Positions 35,709 to 43,845 of a DNA stretch of 64,000 bases are shown piece after piece. Where the stretch lies: the NCBI GenBank assembly GCA_902523895.1, contig CABZAZ010000002.1:98313-162312 (forward strand), written 5' to 3'. Source of the stretch: an uncultured Pelagibacteraceae bacterium (lineage in GTDB: Bacteria; Pseudomonadota; Alphaproteobacteria; Pelagibacterales; Pelagibacteraceae). The notes below the pieces were generated by a model. It saw nothing but the letters and a program-made list of their open reading frames with translations, did no database searches and was not told the DNA's origin. A program made the position numbers and the translations under genes. Each line of letters begins with the position of its first letter. The stretch's first letter is position 1.

Positions 35709-37106
35709 ATGAATAAAGAAAATAAATTAATTCCTGGATTACCCTCAGGTTTTGAAGATAGATGGAATAAAAAATTACTTCTCAAAAAAAGACTATTAAG
35801 GGTTATTGAGAAAAATTTTATTAAATATGGATTTAATCCATTAGAAACACCATCATTTGAAATAAGTGAAAATATAGGCTCCTTTCTTGCAGAGGATGAG
35901 AATAATCCTATGTCTGATGTGTTTACATTCGATGATGGTGGAAAGAATATTACTTTAAGATATGATTTATCAAGCCCACTTGCTAGATTTGTTGCACAGA
36001 ATAGTCAAGAGCTTCCCTCAATATATAAAAGATATGCAATTCAAAATGTATTCAGAAATGAAAAATCTGGAAATGCCAGGTATAGGGAATTTACTCAAGC
36101 AGATTGTGATATAATTGGAAATGTTAATTCAGCCCAAGCCAATGCCGAACTGTGTAATTTGATCTCAAATACTTTAGTAGATTGTGGTTTAAAAAAAGAT
36201 CAGTTTACTATTAATGTCAGTAACAGAAAAATCATTCAAGGCCTGATTGAGGATTTGAAAATTGAAAAAGATAAACAAATCAAAGTAATGAGAGCTATAG
36301 ATAAACTCGATAAACCAGGTTTTGGTTTAAAGGGTGTCGAAGAATTACTAAAAAAAGAGAGAAAAGATAAAAGTGGAGCTATAACAAAAGGAGCAAACCT
36401 AAGTGATGTTCAAGCTTCAAAAATCTTAAATTTTTTAAAGATTAAAGATTTAAAGGAACTTAAAGAAAATTTTAAAAATCCTGTTACTCAAGAGGGCATC
36501 AAAGAATTAGAAGAATTATTTGAAGTTTTAATCTTTGGAAATTACTCTGATCAAGTAAAAATTAATTTTACGATAGTCAGAGGTTTAGATTATTACGATG
36601 GGTTTTGTATTGAAACAAATCTAAATTTTAAAGCAAAAAATATTAAGGGTAAGGGAGTTGATATTGGAAGTATTTGCTCAGGCGGACAGTATAATAAATT
36701 AATTTCAAGATTTAAGGGTGTAGATATTCCAGGGACAGGTGTGAGTATTGGTGTTGATAGATTGTTATTTGCAATAATGCAATTAAATCAAATAGAAGTT
36801 GATACACAAAATCCAGTTATTGTTTGTGTAATGGATGAAAAATATTTAAAAAATTATTACGAAATTTTAGATAATTTAAGAAAAAACAATATCAATTCTG
36901 AAATATTTTTGGATAGTAAAAAAAATCTAGGTAAGCAACTTACATATGCTAACAAAAGAGAATGTCCAGTCGCAGTTATCTGCGGCGAAAATGAATTTAA
37001 AGATGATAAAATAACATTAAAAAATCTACTTGGGGCTAAAGGGGAGAATAACCAAATTACATTTCCAAAAGAAAATTTAATAAATGAAATCAAAAAATTT
37101 ATCTAA
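35709..37106 (+). CDS. hisS: Histidyl-tRNA synthetase (alphaproteobacterial type)
   Basis: Charges tRNA-His. The ATG at 35709 gives 465 residues beginning MNKENKLIPGLPSGFEDRW; the open frame extends upstream only by reading through the tRNA gene, so that extension is rejected. Class II motif 2 is VFRNEKSGNARYREFTQ, and the histidine-binding region is RGLDYYDGFCIE. The segment SFLAEDENNPMSDVFTFDD matches the divergent alphaproteobacterial HisRS, known to work with tRNA-His lacking G-1, rather than the E. coli type. With only AAAA between the tRNA CCA and the ATG, no ribosome binding site fits outside the tRNA. hisZ overlaps by 23 bases. Confidence 0.95.
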   Translation: MNKENKLIPGLPSGFEDRWNKKLLLKKRLLRVIEKNFIKYGFNPLETPSFEISENIGSFLAEDENNPMSDVFTFDDGGKNITLRYDLSSPLARFVAQNSQELPSIYKRYAIQNVFRNEKSGNARYREFTQADCDIIGNVNSAQANAELCNLISNTLVDCGLKKDQFTINVSNRKIIQGLIEDLKIEKDKQIKVMRAIDKLDKPGFGLKGVEELLKKERKDKSGAITKGANLSDVQASKILNFLKIKDLKELKENFKNPVTQEGIKELEELFEVLIFGNYSDQVKINFTIVRGLDYYDGFCIETNLNFKAKNIKGKGVDIGSICSGGQYNKLISRFKGVDIPGTGVSIGVDRLLFAIMQLNQIEVDTQNPVIVCVMDEKYLKNYYEILDNLRKNNINSEIFLDSKKNLGKQLTYANKRECPVAVICGENEFKDDKITLKNLLGAKGENNQITFPKENLINEIKKFI

Positions 37107-38142
37107 CAAAATCCTTAGATCAGTTCAGTCTAAAGGATTTAAATATATTGAATTACCATCAGTTATCGAGACTAATCATATAGTTCAAAGATCTGGTGAA
37201 AGTTTTAGAAAATTTATTTTTTCATTTACAGATCAGACAGGTAATGAATTATGTTTAAGACCTGACCTTACGATTGCTTCTTGTCTTAGATATTTAGAAA
37301 ACAATTTAAAAGGCAAAGAAAAAATATTTTATAGCGGACAGGCTTATAGAAAATCTCAAAATAAAAAGGACTCTATAATCCGAAATCAAGTTGGTTTTGA
37401 GATTATAGGATCTAAAGATGAAAAAAATGATGACAAAGAAATAATAAATACATCACTTAAATCACTAAAAAATTTGAAATACTCATCTGGCACACTCACT
37501 ATTGGCAATGTGGAAATTTTTAATCTTTTAATATCTAAATTAGATATACCGAAAAGATGGAAGTTAAGACTTACGAGACATTTTTGGCGAGAAGATTATT
37601 TCAGTGATTTACTAAAAAGATTAGAGACAAATTCTGATGTAGACCCAACTATTGTTGAAGTTGATAAAAGACGATATTTAAAAATGTTAAAGGATCATCA
37701 ATCATCAATTGTTGCAGGTAGAACATTAAAAGAAATTTTAGAAAGGTTTGATAAAAAGATTAAGGATCCGAGAAGAGCAAGTAAAGGAAGTAATACATCG
37801 AAAATCATTAAAGAGTTTCTGAAAATAAAATGTCCAATAAATAAAGCTGCAAATGAATTAAATAAATTCTTTAAAAAAAATAGAATAAACCTTTTTGTTG
37901 ATCAGAAATATTTTCCCGTCTCAAAAAATAAAATATTTAAATTGAATGTGGTTTTCTCATCAGCATTTGGTAGACAATTGGAGTATTACACTGGCATAGT
38001 TTTTAAAATAGACATTAAATTAAAGTCGAAAGTTATTAATTGTTGTAATGGTGGTCGTTATGACAAATTAATTTCTGATCTTGGTTCAAAAAAACAAACA
38101 CCAGCAGTTGGAGCAGCTTTTAATTTAAATTATCAATCATGA
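37084..38142 (+). CDS. hisZ: ATP phosphoribosyltransferase regulatory subunit HisZ
   Basis: A HisRS-like paralogue that lacks tRNA charging and forms the octameric ATP phosphoribosyltransferase with short HisG, conferring histidine feedback. The 352 residues show the class II core (LPSVIETNHIVQRSGE, LRPDLTIASCLRYL, FYSGQAYRKSQ, VGFEIIG) but no anticodon-binding domain. It overlaps hisS by 23 bases and hisG by 4, so hisS-hisZ-hisG is a coupled set in which a synthetase and its catalytically dead relative are neighbours. Confidence 0.95.
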   Translation: MKSKNLSNKILRSVQSKGFKYIELPSVIETNHIVQRSGESFRKFIFSFTDQTGNELCLRPDLTIASCLRYLENNLKGKEKIFYSGQAYRKSQNKKDSIIRNQVGFEIIGSKDEKNDDKEIINTSLKSLKNLKYSSGTLTIGNVEIFNLLISKLDIPKRWKLRLTRHFWREDYFSDLLKRLETNSDVDPTIVEVDKRRYLKMLKDHQSSIVAGRTLKEILERFDKKIKDPRRASKGSNTSKIIKEFLKIKCPINKAANELNKFFKKNRINLFVDQKYFPVSKNKIFKLNVVFSSAFGRQLEYYTGIVFKIDIKLKSKVINCCNGGRYDKLISDLGSKKQTPAVGAAFNLNYQS

Positions 38143-38825
38143 AAAATTTAATAAATATAGGAATACCAAGTAAGGGACGGTTAAGAAAAGATGTTCTAAA
38201 AATTTTTACTAAAAAAAGATTAAAGATTATTTCTGAGCGAGGGGAAAGAGATTTGATAGGTTCAATAAAAAATAAATTAAACATGAAAATTTTATATTTA
38301 CACGCTAGAGAAATTATTGAAAGATTAGGAGACGGCTCTTTGGATATTGGCTTTTCTGGTTTTGATTTATTAAAAGAAAGTGAGATAAATATCCAAAACA
38401 AAATAAATGTTATCAAAAAACTTGATTTTGGAAATGCTAATCTAGTTGTAGCTATACCTGATCCTTGGATCGATGTTCAAACAATTGCTGACCTAGAAGA
38501 AATTGCATTTGAATTTAGAGATAAAAAGAAAAAAAGATTAAGAGTTGCAACCAAGTATCCAAATTTAACTAGGGATTTTTTATTTTCTAAAGGTGTTACC
38601 CAATTTAAATTGGTTGACAGTTTAGGAGCAACTGAGGCGTACCCTTTTACAGGTTCAGCTGAATTAATTACAGACATAACATCTACAGGTGAGACTCTTA
38701 GAGCGAATAACTTACGTATATTGAAAGATGGAGAAATCTTAAAATCTCAAGCTTGTATTTTTACTTCAAAAAAAAATAGTAAAAAAAAAGGGTTAAAAAA
38801 CTTTATTAAATTACTTTCTAAGTAA
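38139..38825 (+). CDS. hisG: ATP phosphoribosyltransferase, short-form HisG
   Basis: First enzyme of histidine synthesis, joining ATP and PRPP. At 228 residues it is the short form without the C-terminal regulatory domain, which fits the presence of hisZ. Motifs include IGIPSKGRLRKDVL, GDGSLDIGFSGFDLL, RVATKYPNLTRDF and the PRPP-binding DITSTGETLRAN. The 3' end overlaps a 43-codon ORF on the opposite strand by 15 bases. Confidence 0.96.
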   Translation: MKNLINIGIPSKGRLRKDVLKIFTKKRLKIISERGERDLIGSIKNKLNMKILYLHAREIIERLGDGSLDIGFSGFDLLKESEINIQNKINVIKKLDFGNANLVVAIPDPWIDVQTIADLEEIAFEFRDKKKKRLRVATKYPNLTRDFLFSKGVTQFKLVDSLGATEAYPFTGSAELITDITSTGETLRANNLRILKDGEILKSQACIFTSKKNSKKKGLKNFIKLLSK

Positions 38826-38942
38826 TTTATCTTTAAAGTATATGAGAATAATTTTGATAATATCTAAATTTCTTATTATTGCATAAGCAGCTATTAGAAT
38901 TCCTATTCCAAAAATAATTTTCAAAATAAGATATAATTCCAT
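38811..38942 (-). CDS. Small hydrophobic membrane protein (43 aa)
   Basis: On the minus strand the ATG ending at 38942 opens a 43-codon frame (MELYLILKIIFGIGILIAAY... ending FKDKLLRK). It is one long hydrophobic helix with a basic C-terminus, which predicts a single-span inner-membrane protein. AAGGGA lies about 6 bases before the ATG and is a good ribosome binding site. It fills the space between hisG (overlap 15 bases) and rmuC. No family is recognised. Confidence 0.55.
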   Translation of the reverse strand: MELYLILKIIFGIGILIAAYAIIRNLDIIKIILIYFKDKLLRK

Positions 38943-38952
38943 AAAAATCCCT

Positions 38953-38958
38953 TATAAT
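38953..38958 (+). promoter_or_regulatory. Candidate -10 element of rmuC
   Basis: TATAAT lies 15 bases before the rmuC ATG in the 30-bp gap shared with the divergent 43-codon ORF. Transcription would start only a few bases before the ATG. A convincing -35 is not seen. Confidence 0.35.
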
Positions 38959-38972
38959 ACAAGTTACGAATC

Positions 38973-40064
38973 ATGGACACAATTTTATTAATAATTTTGA
39001 TTTTAATGTTTGGAGCAATCTTGGCTATTTTGTATTTAAATATTAAGTCCAAGAAAGAGAACAGAGCTGATGAGACTAATGAAATAGCAAATTTGAATGC
39101 TGAAATTATTAGATTAAAAGATAGCTTAAACTCTACAATCAATACATCTCTAAGTTCGATGTCTACCTCATTTAACTCTTTATCAACTGGGGTTACAAAG
39201 GATATGACCGAGGCACTTACAAAAGTTGATGAGAAGGTTGGTAATTTTAATGAACAAGTAAAGCTCTTAAATCAAAGTCAAGAGGGAATTACTAAAATTT
39301 TAGCAGGGGTCAAAAAATATGGAACTCTAGCTGAGTATTCTTTGGAAGCTCTAATTAAAGATTTATTACCTGCGTCCCAATATATGACAAATGTCAAAAT
39401 GAAAGAAGATACAAGCGAAAACGTAGAATTTGCAATCAAGCTTCAAGGAGATGTTTTGGTCCCGGTAGACTCTCATTTTCCAGTAGAAAAATTTAGGGCG
39501 ATTACAGATGCGCACGAGGCAGATGACAAGAAGTCAGTTGCTGATGCTAGAACAAAATTAGCAAGTGCATTTAAGGCTAAAGCAAAAAGTGTGATGGAAA
39601 AATATATTGTTCCACCTAAAACTTCAAATTTTGCAATAGTGTACGCTCCTACAGAAAGTCTTTATAAAGAATTAACTGAGTATCAAGACCCAAGTAGTAA
39701 AGAGCTATTAACTCAAGAATTAATGAAAAAATACAAAATAGTAATTTGTGGCCCAAATACTCTTTCAGCTTATTTACAGTCTTTACATATGGGCTTTCAG
39801 TCTCTTAAAATTTCAAAACACGCAACAGAGATTTATGATCATTTAAAAACTATAAGCACGAGATTTTCTAGTCATTTTGATAATATTTATAAATTAAGAA
39901 AAAAACTTGAAGAGGCTATGACAGTTGTTGATAGTTTTGGAAAAGATGCAAGATCAATTACTAGAACTTTAGAAAATATAAAAGATCCCGAGCAAGTTGA
40001 AAAAGCCGTTCTAACAGAGAATGTCGAGAGTTTTGTTGAAAGAAATAAACAAATCAAAAAATAA
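38973..40064 (+). CDS. rmuC: DNA recombination protein RmuC
   Basis: RmuC-family protein with an inactive-looking or atypical PD-(D/E)XK nuclease fold, thought to limit inversions at short repeats. The 363 residues begin with one membrane helix (about 3-23), followed by a coiled-coil region to about 110 and the RmuC core (YSLEALIKDLLPASQYMTNV, GDVLVPVDSHFPVEKF, KYIVPPKTSNFAIVY, GPNTLSAYLQSLHMGF). It heads a three-gene nuclease cluster on the plus strand. Confidence 0.92.
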   Translation: MDTILLIILILMFGAILAILYLNIKSKKENRADETNEIANLNAEIIRLKDSLNSTINTSLSSMSTSFNSLSTGVTKDMTEALTKVDEKVGNFNEQVKLLNQSQEGITKILAGVKKYGTLAEYSLEALIKDLLPASQYMTNVKMKEDTSENVEFAIKLQGDVLVPVDSHFPVEKFRAITDAHEADDKKSVADARTKLASAFKAKAKSVMEKYIVPPKTSNFAIVYAPTESLYKELTEYQDPSSKELLTQELMKKYKIVICGPNTLSAYLQSLHMGFQSLKISKHATEIYDHLKTISTRFSSHFDNIYKLRKKLEEAMTVVDSFGKDARSITRTLENIKDPEQVEKAVLTENVESFVERNKQIKK

Positions 40065-40101
40065 TTTCTTTTTTCAGATAATACCGACTATAAGAAATCA
40101 C

Positions 40102-40788
40102 ATGCGTTGGAACAAAAAATATGACTATCCTACAAGTTCAAGAGCAATAGAGGATGGAATAAGAAGATACGTATTAGGAGAAGCAAAGTTACCGAGTGTA
40201 ACTTCAATACTTGATGCAACTAAATCCGAGGAAGATAAAGCAGCTTTAGCAAACTGGAGAGAAAGAACCGGTCACAAAGAAGCTGAAGCTATAACAAAGG
40301 CTGCAAGTAGCAGAGGTTCTCAAATGCACAGCTATTTAGAGTCTTTTCTTTTAGGTAGAGAAAATTTGAGTTTCTTTGAAGACAATGAACAATATAAAAA
40401 AATGGCAAAAGAAATTATTGATAAAGGTTTAACAAATAGATTAGAGGAAATATATGGTGTGGAGTGCACTATGCATTATCCTGAGAGATATGCAGGCACA
40501 GCAGACTGCGTGGGTGTTTATGAAGGAAAAGAAACAATAATTGATTTCAAGCAGTCCAACAAACCAAAAAAAGCTGAGTACATAGATTCTTGGTTTTTAC
40601 AAACTGCGGCTTACTCTTTAGCTCATAATGTTGTTTACAATTCAAACATTAATGCATGTGTTATTCTAGTTTGTACAGTGGATAATTTGTTTCAAGAGTT
40701 TAAGATTCAAGGGCCTGAACTAATAACATATCAAAATTTGTTTTTAGGTAGATTAAAAAAATTTAATGAGATGAATAATTTAGTTTAA
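40102..40788 (+). CDS. PD-(D/E)XK exonuclease, RecB/MGME1-like
   Basis: A 228-residue nuclease. The frame is open from 40021 inside rmuC, but the ATG at 40102 (MRWNKKYDYP) is the most natural start. The active-site residues of the RecB/AddB/MGME1 group are visible: H76 in RGSQMHSYLE, D135 in GTAD, D148-x-K150 in IIDFKQ, and the QxxxY motif Q167-TAA-Y171. This layout resembles mitochondrial genome-maintenance exonuclease 1 and phage-encoded relatives. It lies 6 bases upstream of the ExoI-like gene. Confidence 0.82.
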   Translation: MRWNKKYDYPTSSRAIEDGIRRYVLGEAKLPSVTSILDATKSEEDKAALANWRERTGHKEAEAITKAASSRGSQMHSYLESFLLGRENLSFFEDNEQYKKMAKEIIDKGLTNRLEEIYGVECTMHYPERYAGTADCVGVYEGKETIIDFKQSNKPKKAEYIDSWFLQTAAYSLAHNVVYNSNINACVILVCTVDNLFQEFKIQGPELITYQNLFLGRLKKFNEMNNLV

Positions 40789-40794
40789 TAAAAA

Positions 40795-42231
40795 ATGGAT
40801 AAGATTGTAATTTACGATACAGAGACAACAAACTCAACAATATGGGGATCTATAATTGAAGTCGGAGCTGTTGTGGTTGATAAAAATTTAAGAGAAATTG
40901 GAAAATTAAATATTAGAGGGCGAATGCCAGAAGGTGAGGTGCCAAGTGCAAAGGCTTTACTTGTTAATTCAACTAGCATTGATTTATTAACTAAAGGCAA
41001 TTATTCACATTATGACTTTTTAGGTGCTGTTGAAAATTTTTTCTCTAAATGTACCCCTGCAATGTTTATGGGGTGGTCAAATTTAAATTTTGATCGAAGG
41101 ATGTTTCATTTCAATTTTTTTAAGGGCAATCGCTATCCTTACGCCACTCACTCATCACCTAATAGTGAACATGATGGTTTACACATAGCCAGGGCAGCTC
41201 AAACCTTGAATTCTGAAACTTTAAAAACAGAATTAACTGAGGCGGGAAACCCAAGCTTAGCATTAGAATCCTTATCAAGAATGCAAGGTTTTGACACTTC
41301 AGCAAGCCATACTGCCTACGTTGATGCGCAAAACTCACTAAAGGTTCTTAGAATTATTAAAGATAAACATAAAGAAAATTGGGAAACATTTTTAAAAACA
41401 TCAACTAAAACAAGCGTAGAAACGCTTTTAAAAAATGAAGGCATATATTCTATTTTTGAAAATGTGAAGGGTAGAAATATGATGTATCTCACTAGCACAC
41501 TACATCCAAATCATTGTTTTCATCCATCTTACGCATCGTGGGGATATGTTTGGGATTTAAGAAGAGATCCAGAACCATTATTAAATTTATCAGTAAATCA
41601 ATTAAGAGATATACTAAAAAAATATAGTCCTAAGGCTACAAGAGTTTTAAAAACCAATAAGGCTCCAGTAATTTTAGATAAAGAGTTTGCCTTGAAACAA
41701 AAACCCTATTCAGACCTAGATTTAGAAACAATAAAAAAAAGAGCACAAATGGTCAGAAATAATGAAAATTTTTGTAAAAATATACAAATTATAAATAGAG
41801 AGGCAGCAGAGGAAAAGGAGCAAACTAAAACCCAGGAAGATTTGTTACCTGAAGAGACTTTGTATGAAAAATTTATTCCTAATAAAGATACTGCTCTTTT
41901 TAAAACCTGGCATAGTTCATCTTGGGAAGATAAGTTGAGAATGCTAGATAAATTTACAGACAAAAGATGTAGCTGGTTTGGTCAAAAAATAATTTATCAA
42001 GAGGCTCCTCAAATTTTACCACCCGATTTATATAAAAATATTAAAAGTGAAATTGCTAGACGTATATTAAGTAAGAACAAAGAAAAATGGCAAACCGTTA
42101 ATATGGCATACAATGAAATTGACTATTTGAGAGATCAGGCGGATAAAAGAGATGATAAAAATGAATTAAATAAACTAGACGAAATAAATAATTTTATTAT
42201 GTCTATTGAAAAGAAATATGAAATTGCCTAG
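40795..42231 (+). CDS. sbcB: Exodeoxyribonuclease I-like 3'-5' exonuclease
   Basis: A DnaQ-fold (DEDDh) exonuclease similar to ExoI/SbcB, which degrades single-stranded DNA from 3' ends in repair. Exo I is VIYDTETT (5-12; D8, E10), Exo II is in NLNFDRRMF and Exo III is SHTAYVDAQNS. The 478 residues are close to E. coli ExoI (475), and an SH3-like and C-terminal helical region follow the nuclease domain. Clustering with rmuC and a RecB-type nuclease points to a DNA end-processing module. Confidence 0.88.
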   Translation: MDKIVIYDTETTNSTIWGSIIEVGAVVVDKNLREIGKLNIRGRMPEGEVPSAKALLVNSTSIDLLTKGNYSHYDFLGAVENFFSKCTPAMFMGWSNLNFDRRMFHFNFFKGNRYPYATHSSPNSEHDGLHIARAAQTLNSETLKTELTEAGNPSLALESLSRMQGFDTSASHTAYVDAQNSLKVLRIIKDKHKENWETFLKTSTKTSVETLLKNEGIYSIFENVKGRNMMYLTSTLHPNHCFHPSYASWGYVWDLRRDPEPLLNLSVNQLRDILKKYSPKATRVLKTNKAPVILDKEFALKQKPYSDLDLETIKKRAQMVRNNENFCKNIQIINREAAEEKEQTKTQEDLLPEETLYEKFIPNKDTALFKTWHSSSWEDKLRMLDKFTDKRCSWFGQKIIYQEAPQILPPDLYKNIKSEIARRILSKNKEKWQTVNMAYNEIDYLRDQADKRDDKNELNKLDEINNFIMSIEKKYEIA

Positions 42232-42265
42232 TTGACTTTAATAAACAAATTAATAGAAAGGATAT

Positions 42266-42583
42266 ATGCTTATAGATTTTAAAGATGAAGATTTTGAAAA
42301 CAAAATCAAAAGTGAAGAAGTTTCTGTAATTCAATTTAGTGCAGCTTGGTGTGGGCCTTGTAAGTCCTTAAAACCAATTATGGACAAGCTTGCTGTTGAG
42401 TATAAAGACAAGGCTGGTTTTTATTATGCTGATATAGAAGATGGTGGTATTAATACTGGAAGTGCCGCAGGAGTAAGAAGTGTTCCAACAGTGATAATCT
42501 ATAAAAAAGGTGTTGAGGTTGATAGAAAAGTTGGTGGCGTACCAGAAAGTCATATGAAAGAGTTTTTAGAAAAAAATATCTAA
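42266..42583 (+). CDS. trxA: Thioredoxin
   Basis: A 105-residue thioredoxin with the redox motif W28-CGPC (C29, C32) and cis-proline in RSVPTVIIY. AGAAAGGATAT just before the ATG gives a good ribosome binding site, clearer than at most starts here. It lies next to folC, with the two stop codons overlapping (4 bases) on opposite strands; folC-trxA proximity is common in alphaproteobacteria. Confidence 0.94.
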   Translation: MLIDFKDEDFENKIKSEEVSVIQFSAAWCGPCKSLKPIMDKLAVEYKDKAGFYYADIEDGGINTGSAAGVRSVPTVIIYKKGVEVDRKVGGVPESHMKEFLEKNI

Positions 42584-43845
42584 TTTAAGTTTAATATTTC
42601 GCCAGCTAAATACAAAGAACCTGTAATTATTAACATATCATTTTCTTTAAGTGTTAAGGACTTAATTGCTTTCTCAATATTGTCCTCGTATTTAGTATTA
42701 AAAACATTTTGAAATTTTTCTTTTAACTTTTTACCACTGATAGCGTTTTGCTGATTAGGGATATCAACAGTGGTTAGAGACGATATATCTTTAAAGTGGC
42801 TAATATATTCTTCGTGATTTTTATTAGACATCATTCCTATGATAAAATGCTTATTACAATCTAAGGTTTGGAGATATTCATTTAAAACTCTAGCGCCATC
42901 TTCATTGTGACTTCCATCTAACAATAATCGGTTATTTTTGATTAGATCTTTAATTTTTCCAGACTTAATTTCTTGTAATCTGCCAATACTCTCAATTTTG
43001 GTAATTGCATTTTTTATATCATCATCTTTAACTTCTAAATTTAACTGTCTTATTGTTGCTATTGCTGTTGAAATATTTTCTAACTGAAATTGTCCAAGAA
43101 TATTTGGCAACGGTAGTTTTAAGCCACCAAATTTATCTTCATAATAAAAAAAACCATTTTCTCCATTAGAATAACTATAATTTTCATTAAAAAACAATTT
43201 ATTAGATAAGTTTTGTGAAATTGATTTTTTGATACTTTCAGTTGTTTTAACCGAGTTTTGTTTAGATACAATTATATTAGAATTTAAAAGAGAGGATGTT
43301 TTTTCAAATACAATTTTTTCAATAGTTTGTTGATCCTTTGGTAACCAATCAAGATGATCTTTACTAATAGAGCATACAATACTTGCCAAATTATTTTTTA
43401 AAATATTAGTTGCGTCGAACCTATGAAACAAACCTGCCTCTATCAAATTAATATTATCGGAATATTGAGCGGCCTTATAGAAATAACAAGCGGACAAAGC
43501 CTCAAAAAAAGTTAAGGGATTTTGATCATTTATTTTTTCAACTTCTTCAAAAAGATCAATTAATTCATCATCATTAAGTATATTGTTATTAAAAACAAAC
43601 CTCTCATTGATTTTTTGAATGTGAGGGCTCGTATAAACATTGCATTTTACTTTTGCTTCTTTAAGAATCGAAAAAACGGCATTAATGGTAGATTGCTTAC
43701 CATTTGTTCCTACCACTGATATTGCTTTTATTTTTTCTTGAGGATTACCTAATTTTTCACAAAGAATTTTTATACGCTCTAAACTTAAATCTATTTCTTT
43801 AGGATGCAGCTTTTGTAAGTGACTGACTATCTTCTGAAGTTTCAT
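42580..43845 (-). CDS. folC: Folylpolyglutamate/dihydrofolate synthase FolC
   Basis: Adds glutamate to dihydropteroate and folates in the Mur-ligase fold. The N-terminus HLQKLHPKEIDLSLERI is typical. The ATP loop reads GTNGKQST (46-53) where the family consensus is GTNGKGS; the Q is encoded by CAA and is not a reading slip. Further motifs include YTSPHIQKINERF and LLDGSHNEDG. The length (421) is normal. It overlaps accD by 47 bases and trxA by 4. Confidence 0.9.
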   Translation of the reverse strand: MKLQKIVSHLQKLHPKEIDLSLERIKILCEKLGNPQEKIKAISVVGTNGKQSTINAVFSILKEAKVKCNVYTSPHIQKINERFVFNNNILNDDELIDLFEEVEKINDQNPLTFFEALSACYFYKAAQYSDNINLIEAGLFHRFDATNILKNNLASIVCSISKDHLDWLPKDQQTIEKIVFEKTSSLLNSNIIVSKQNSVKTTESIKKSISQNLSNKLFFNENYSYSNGENGFFYYEDKFGGLKLPLPNILGQFQLENISTAIATIRQLNLEVKDDDIKNAITKIESIGRLQEIKSGKIKDLIKNNRLLLDGSHNEDGARVLNEYLQTLDCNKHFIIGMMSNKNHEEYISHFKDISSLTTVDIPNQQNAISGKKLKEKFQNVFNTKYEDNIEKAIKSLTLKENDMLIITGSLYLAGEILNLN

